Assembly: GCA_946887105.1 (NCBI GenBank)
Contig: CAMPKJ010000085.1
Location: forward strand, 1 to 17,018
Origin: an uncultured Acidobacteriota bacterium
GTDB lineage: Bacteria; Acidobacteriota; Thermoanaerobaculia; Gp7-AA8
Length of the DNA: 17,018 nt
Direction of reading: 5' to 3'
Below the pieces are notes generated by a model. That model saw nothing but the letters and a program-made list of their open reading frames with translations. It was not told where the DNA came from and did not search any database. Within the stretch, counting starts at the first letter, position 1. Every line of letters begins with the position of its first letter. Below are positions 13,495-17,018 of the stretch, piece by piece. The position numbers were made by a program, and so were the translations under genes.

Positions 13495-15987
13495 ATGAAT
13501 CGATTTGTAGCCATGCTCCTCGTCGTGCTGATGACCGGCGCGCCGAACTGGGCCCAAACGAGTACTGATACAAATGCGACTCAGGAGCGGCCTCGCCCGC
13601 GTCCCGGGGCGATCCTTCCAACCCCCGGCACCGGGCGCATCACCGACGCCCCGGCTCCTGTCCCGCAACCCGCCGCGCCGGCGGGCGCGCTCACCGGCCA
13701 GACCGTCGAGCGTTTCGAAGTGGTCGGCAACGCCTCGGTGGCCAGCGACACCATCCGAATCTATCTCGGCGTCGTCCCGGGCGATCCGTACAACCCGGAG
13801 GTCATCCAGCGGAACTTCGCCAACCTCTGGCAGACCGGCCTGTTCGACGACATCCGCATCGAGGCCGACCGCGGCGACACCGGCGTGGTCGTACGCGCGA
13901 TCGTGAAGGAACGTCCCCGCATCGCCTCGGTCGAGTACCGCGGCAACAAGGAGCTCAACGCGCAGAAGGTGCAGGAAGCGCTCGAGCGGGACAAGATCGA
14001 CCTTCACGTCGGCAACACCATCGAGCAGACGCTGATCCGCCGCGCCGCCGAGTCCATCAAGCGCGCCTACGCGGAAGGCGGTTTCGAGGGAGTGCAGGTC
14101 GACACGCTCACCGAGGATCTCGGCGAGCCGGGCGAGAAGAAAATCGTCTTCGTCATCAATGAAGGCGTGAAGGCCAAGGTCGCCTCTATCGACTTCGTCG
14201 GCAACAAAGTCTTCTCCGACCGCCGCCTGCGCGGCGAGATGAAGGAAGTCAAGAGACACAACCTCGTCACCTGGATCCGCAAGAAGAACCTCTACATCCC
14301 CTCGAAGCTCGACGAGGATCTCGAGCACATCAAGAACTATTACCAGGACCACGGCTACCAGGACATCGCGTTCGGCGATCCGCAGATCGAGACCGTCAAG
14401 AAGCGCGTGAAGATCACCATCCCGGTCAAGGAAGGTGAGGTCCACACGTTCGGCGAGGTCACCGTCGCCGGCAACACGGTCTTCACGAACGAGCAGATCA
14501 TCGGCAACTGGCCGCTGAAGAAGGGCGAGACCCTGCGCCGCAAGCCGATGCAGGCGCGCATCGACGCCTTCGATGAAGCGTACCGGATGCGCGGCTACAT
14601 CTACGGCTACATCGATCCGGAGTACATCGACCGCGGCAATAACGTCGTCGACGTGAACGTGCGTGTGTTCGAGGGCGAGCAGTTCCGCCTCGGCCGTCTC
14701 GAGTTCGAGGGCAACACCACCACCAAAGACAAGGTGCTCCGCCGTGAGATCTTCCTCGAGGAAGGTCAGATCATGGACATGGAGACCTTCAAGCAGAGCC
14801 TCTACAAGCTCGGCCAGCTCGGCTACTTCAAAGTGACCGAGAACCCCGACTTCAAGGTGAATCCGGAGTCGAAGACGGTGGACATCACCGTGAAGGGCGT
14901 CGAGGAAGGGAAGAACGACATCCAGTTCGGCGGCGGTTACTCCGAGGGTGGCGGTTTCTTCATGCAGGCCCAGTTCGCGACGCGCAACTTCCTCGGCGAG
15001 GGGGAGAACTTCTCGCTCGGCTATCAGCGCGGCCAGCGCACGAACTACTTCAGCATCGCGTACTCCGATCCGTGGTTCCTCGACACGCCGAACAGCCTAG
15101 GCATCTCGCTGTACAACCGCGAGACCGTGCTGCCGCAGGCGTTCGGATACGAACAGCGCGGCAAGGGCGGCACCATCGCGTACGGCTATCGCCTGCGCCG
15201 CTTCGACAGCCTCGGCCTGATCTACGGATACGAGCGCGCGCACAGCATCTACAGCACCGTCGAGGATCTCGATCCGAACGGCAACATTCCGGTGCCGACC
15301 ATCACCGATCTGCGCTTCACCACCTCGACGATCGTGCCGTCGTATCGCTACGACTCGCGCGACAACCCGTACGACACGATGCGCGGCGCGCGCATGAATC
15401 TCAGCGTCGGCCTGTCGGGCGGTCCTCTGGGCGGCTCCATCGACATGGTCAAGCCGATGCTGAGCTTCACCAAGTTCTACCGTATGTCGCGCAAGAGCGC
15501 GTTCAGCTTCAATGCCGAAGGCGGCTACATCTTCCCGTTCGGCGACGACAAGAACTGCGCGTATTCGTACGACGAGCTGTCGAAGAACACCACCGAGCTG
15601 TGCATTCCGCCGGCGGAGCGGTTCCTGGTGGGCGGCGAGTCGTCGGTGCGCGGCTTCCGCTACGGAACGCTCGGGCCGTATGAAAACTATCCGACCAGCC
15701 CCATTCCGCGTCCCGCGGGCGGGTACAAGTACCACACGTACAACCTCGAGTACATCTATCGCGTGAACGATCCGTTGCGCCTGGTGTTGTTCGCCGATGC
15801 GGGCAAGGGTTACGGATACCGGGAAGACTTCGACTTCAGCAAGCTGCGCTACAGCTTCGGAGCGGAGATGCGCGTCTTCCTGCCGGTGTTCCAGTTCCCG
15901 CTGCGCTTCATCTACGCGGTCAATCCGTCGGAAGAGCTCGGAGACGATTTCGAAGAGTTCCAGTTCACGATCGGGAATACGTTCTAA
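13495..15987 (+). CDS. bamA: Outer membrane protein assembly factor BamA
   Basis: BamA is the Omp85 core of the beta-barrel assembly machine. From ATG 13495 it has 830 residues with a signal peptide (MNRFVAMLLVVLMTGAPNWAQ) and a Pro-rich linker to about residue 69. A run of POTRA domains follows from residue 70 (VERFEVVGNASV, IASVEYRGNKEL, VASIDFVGNKVF, FGEVTVAGNTVF, LGRLEFEGNTTT), five in number. The barrel begins near residue 475 (DIQFGGGYSEGGG). The conserved L6 motif V718-R-G-F721 is present, and the chain ends in a terminal Phe (FTIGNTF), the outer-membrane beta-signal. Cysteines C688 and C703 flank a loop just before the VRGF region and may form a disulfide. A longer upstream reading frame reaching 13159 overlaps the divergent gene and lacks a signal peptide. 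skp follows after 53 bp. Confidence 0.97.
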   Translation: MNRFVAMLLVVLMTGAPNWAQTSTDTNATQERPRPRPGAILPTPGTGRITDAPAPVPQPAAPAGALTGQTVERFEVVGNASVASDTIRIYLGVVPGDPYNPEVIQRNFANLWQTGLFDDIRIEADRGDTGVVVRAIVKERPRIASVEYRGNKELNAQKVQEALERDKIDLHVGNTIEQTLIRRAAESIKRAYAEGGFEGVQVDTLTEDLGEPGEKKIVFVINEGVKAKVASIDFVGNKVFSDRRLRGEMKEVKRHNLVTWIRKKNLYIPSKLDEDLEHIKNYYQDHGYQDIAFGDPQIETVKKRVKITIPVKEGEVHTFGEVTVAGNTVFTNEQIIGNWPLKKGETLRRKPMQARIDAFDEAYRMRGYIYGYIDPEYIDRGNNVVDVNVRVFEGEQFRLGRLEFEGNTTTKDKVLRREIFLEEGQIMDMETFKQSLYKLGQLGYFKVTENPDFKVNPESKTVDITVKGVEEGKNDIQFGGGYSEGGGFFMQAQFATRNFLGEGENFSLGYQRGQRTNYFSIAYSDPWFLDTPNSLGISLYNRETVLPQAFGYEQRGKGGTIAYGYRLRRFDSLGLIYGYERAHSIYSTVEDLDPNGNIPVPTITDLRFTTSTIVPSYRYDSRDNPYDTMRGARMNLSVGLSGGPLGGSIDMVKPMLSFTKFYRMSRKSAFSFNAEGGYIFPFGDDKNCAYSYDELSKNTTELCIPPAERFLVGGESSVRGFRYGTLGPYENYPTSPIPRPAGGYKYHTYNLEYIYRVNDPLRLVLFADAGKGYGYREDFDFSKLRYSFGAEMRVFLPVFQFPLRFIYAVNPSEELGDDFEEFQFTIGNTF

Positions 15988-16030
15988 ACGGCAGCCGCTT
16001 AAGACCGGTTGTCCAAGCAGGGATCAAAGA

Positions 16031-16035
16031 AGGAG
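16031..16035 (+). promoter_or_regulatory. Ribosome binding site of skp
   Basis: AGGAG, within AAGGAG, lies 5 nt before the ATG at 16041 and fixes the start. Confidence 0.75.
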
Positions 16036-16040
16036 ACTCC

Positions 16041-16577
16041 ATGAAGAAGGTCATCATTTCGCTGGCGGTGGCAGCACTCGCCGCCCCGATGTTCGCGCAG
16101 AATGCGCCGGCCCGCGTTGCCGTGGTCGACGTGCAGAAGGTGCTCACGCAGTCGGTGGCCGGCAAGGCCGCCTATGACAAGCTCAAGAAGATGCAGGACG
16201 ACCGCGTGGCCAAGGCCAAGCAGATGGACGACGAGCTGAAGAAGCTCGAGTCCGATCTGAACACCAAGCGCATCTCGCTCGCCGAGGACAAGCTCGCCGA
16301 GATGACCAAGCAGGTCGCCGACAAGCGCATCGCCATGCAGCGCTTCGCGCAGGACGCCGACCGTGAGATCGGTGAAGCCCGCGACCGCGAACTGCAGGCG
16401 CTGCAGGTGAAGATCGAGCCGGTCATCGACTCCATCGGCAAGGAAATGGGCCTGGCCGTGATCTTCAACAAGTTCGAGTCCGGCCTGGTTTACGCTTCCG
16501 AAGCCGTCGAGATCACCGACACCGTGATCAAGAAGTTCAACGAAGCCGCCGGCACCCCGGCGCAGGCCAAGAAGTAA
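16041..16577 (+). CDS. skp: OmpH/Skp family periplasmic chaperone
   Basis: The 178-residue protein has a signal peptide (MKKVIISLAVAALAAPMFA, then Q20) and the OmpH opening VAVVDVQKVLTQSVAGKAA. A long charged helical region (about 50-130, rich in K, E, D and Q) matches the coiled-coil tentacles of Skp. It ends with the family's C-terminal beta segment (GLAVIFNKFESGLVYASEAVEITDTVIKKFNE). Skp trimers hold unfolded outer-membrane proteins in the periplasm and hand them to BamA, whose gene is immediately upstream. The pair is probably one transcript, ended by the terminator at 16598. Unlike the usual cluster, no lpxD or fabZ follows. Confidence 0.95.
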   Translation: MKKVIISLAVAALAAPMFAQNAPARVAVVDVQKVLTQSVAGKAAYDKLKKMQDDRVAKAKQMDDELKKLESDLNTKRISLAEDKLAEMTKQVADKRIAMQRFAQDADREIGEARDRELQALQVKIEPVIDSIGKEMGLAVIFNKFESGLVYASEAVEITDTVIKKFNEAAGTPAQAKK

Positions 16578-16597
16578 CGATTCTCGGTACGCGCTCG

Positions 16598-16624
16598 AAA
16601 AGCCTCCCGCAAGGGAGGCTTTTT
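16598..16624 (+). terminator. Intrinsic terminator after skp
   Basis: A perfect 8-bp GC-rich stem, agcctccc (16601-16608) with gggaggct (16613-16620), closes a GCAA loop and extends by A-T pairs to 11 bp. It is followed by a T-run (tttttcgtttt). It lies 20 nt after the skp stop. The A-run on the other side means it may also serve the convergent gene ending at 16630. Confidence 0.93.
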
Positions 16625-16629
16625 CGTTT

Positions 16630-17018
16630 TCAGCGGCGCAGCACGAACACGCCGGCCGCCGCAAGCGCGATGGCGATCAGGAGCAGGGCTGTTTCGCTCG
16701 CGGTCGGAATGTCTCCGAGACCGGCGCTCCCGAGGACCAGACCTGTGGGAACGACGATGTCGATCTCCCGCCGTGACAATTCCCGGCCATCGGAGATCTG
16801 GAACTGCAGCAGCATTCCGTTGCAGTATCCGCCGGCGATCCATAAGGTCGTCCGGTCCGGCGTGGTCGCCATACGCAACCTCGTGTGCGTGTCACTACCG
16901 CCGGTCGACGACACAGTCGTGATTTCGCGGACCTCGGCTCCCGATGCGTTGTAGAGGACGATTGTCGCCGACAATGCGAACGACTTTGCAACGATCATCT
17001 CTCCGTTCGGCAGAGGGT
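16630..17018 (-). CDS. Exported protein with IPTL-CTERM-like sorting tail (5' part outside window)
   Basis: The frame stays open to the right edge (upstream of M at 16998 it reads PLPNGE), so only the last ~129 residues are visible. The N-terminal part has beta-strand character with NGEMIVA and IVLYNASGAEVREI, like repeats of NHL or other propeller proteins. The end reads GDIPTASE, then a hydrophobic helix ALLLIAIALAAAGVFVL, then RR. This tripartite tail fits the IPTL-CTERM class of C-terminal sorting signals (IPTxSE, membrane segment, basic end), by analogy with PEP-CTERM/exosortase substrates. The cognate sorting enzyme is not in the window. It is probably a surface or secreted protein whose main function cannot be seen. 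Confidence 0.75.
   Translation of the reverse strand, partial: PLPNGEMIVAKSFALSATIVLYNASGAEVREITTVSSTGGSDTHTRLRMATTPDRTTLWIAGGYCNGMLLQFQISDGRELSRREIDIVVPTGLVLGSAGLGDIPTASETALLLIAIALAAAGVFVLRR

Noticed and set aside
13386..13514. N-terminal extension of the metallophosphoesterase to ATG 13514
   Set aside because: It is Arg-rich, overlaps the bamA start and precedes a good signal peptide that begins at 13385.

Overview
The window is GC-rich, densely packed bacterial chromosome from a diderm. BamA, Skp/OmpH and LolD point to an outer membrane with lipoprotein sorting. Two secreted proteins of the VWFA-related type typical of Acidobacteria, an IPTL-CTERM-like tail and several secreted beta-rich proteins suggest an Acidobacteriota-like lineage, perhaps near Thermoanaerobaculia. 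That placement is inferred from gene content, not from a marker tree.

Layout. 1-596: 3' end of a MoeA-type molybdopterin molybdotransferase (+). 597-686: a long inverted repeat built of 8-bp units, lying between convergent genes. 690-1602: a minus-strand pair, a CusF-like copper-binding lipoprotein followed by a PilZ protein. 1692-4197: an SDR of the 2,4-dienoyl-CoA reductase type, then the first VWFA-related exported protein (+). 4172-5500: an M20D amidohydrolase (-). 5691-7897: the second VWFA-related paralogue, overlapping by ATGA with a YfcE-like phosphodiesterase (+). 7894-8868: an exported protein of unknown function (-). 8921-12449: lolD, clpC and a tautomerase (+). 12423-13385: an exported metallophosphoesterase (-). 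13495-16577: bamA and skp (+), closed by a strong intrinsic terminator. 16630-17018: the C-terminal part of an exported protein with an IPTL-CTERM-like tail (-).

The right half is an envelope and proteostasis neighbourhood: LolD (lipoprotein release), BamA (outer-membrane protein insertion), Skp (periplasmic chaperone) and ClpC (cytoplasmic unfoldase). The left half is a mixture of metabolic genes and exported proteins.

The most unusual material is at the level of short DNA elements. There are at least three repeat families: an 8-bp-unit palindromic array (597-686); a 10-bp-unit palindromic array translated inside the metallophosphoesterase (13251-13320) with related copies at 5518-5537; and a VLSTVEG-encoding 20-mer fused into the C-terminus of LolD (9573-9592). 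Two genes have a perfect TATAAT and one a TAGAAT only 6-9 nt before the start codon, suggesting leaderless transcripts. No CRISPR array, tRNA, rRNA, phage or transposase gene was seen. No gene-free stretch exceeds 300 bases; the longest is 5501-5690.
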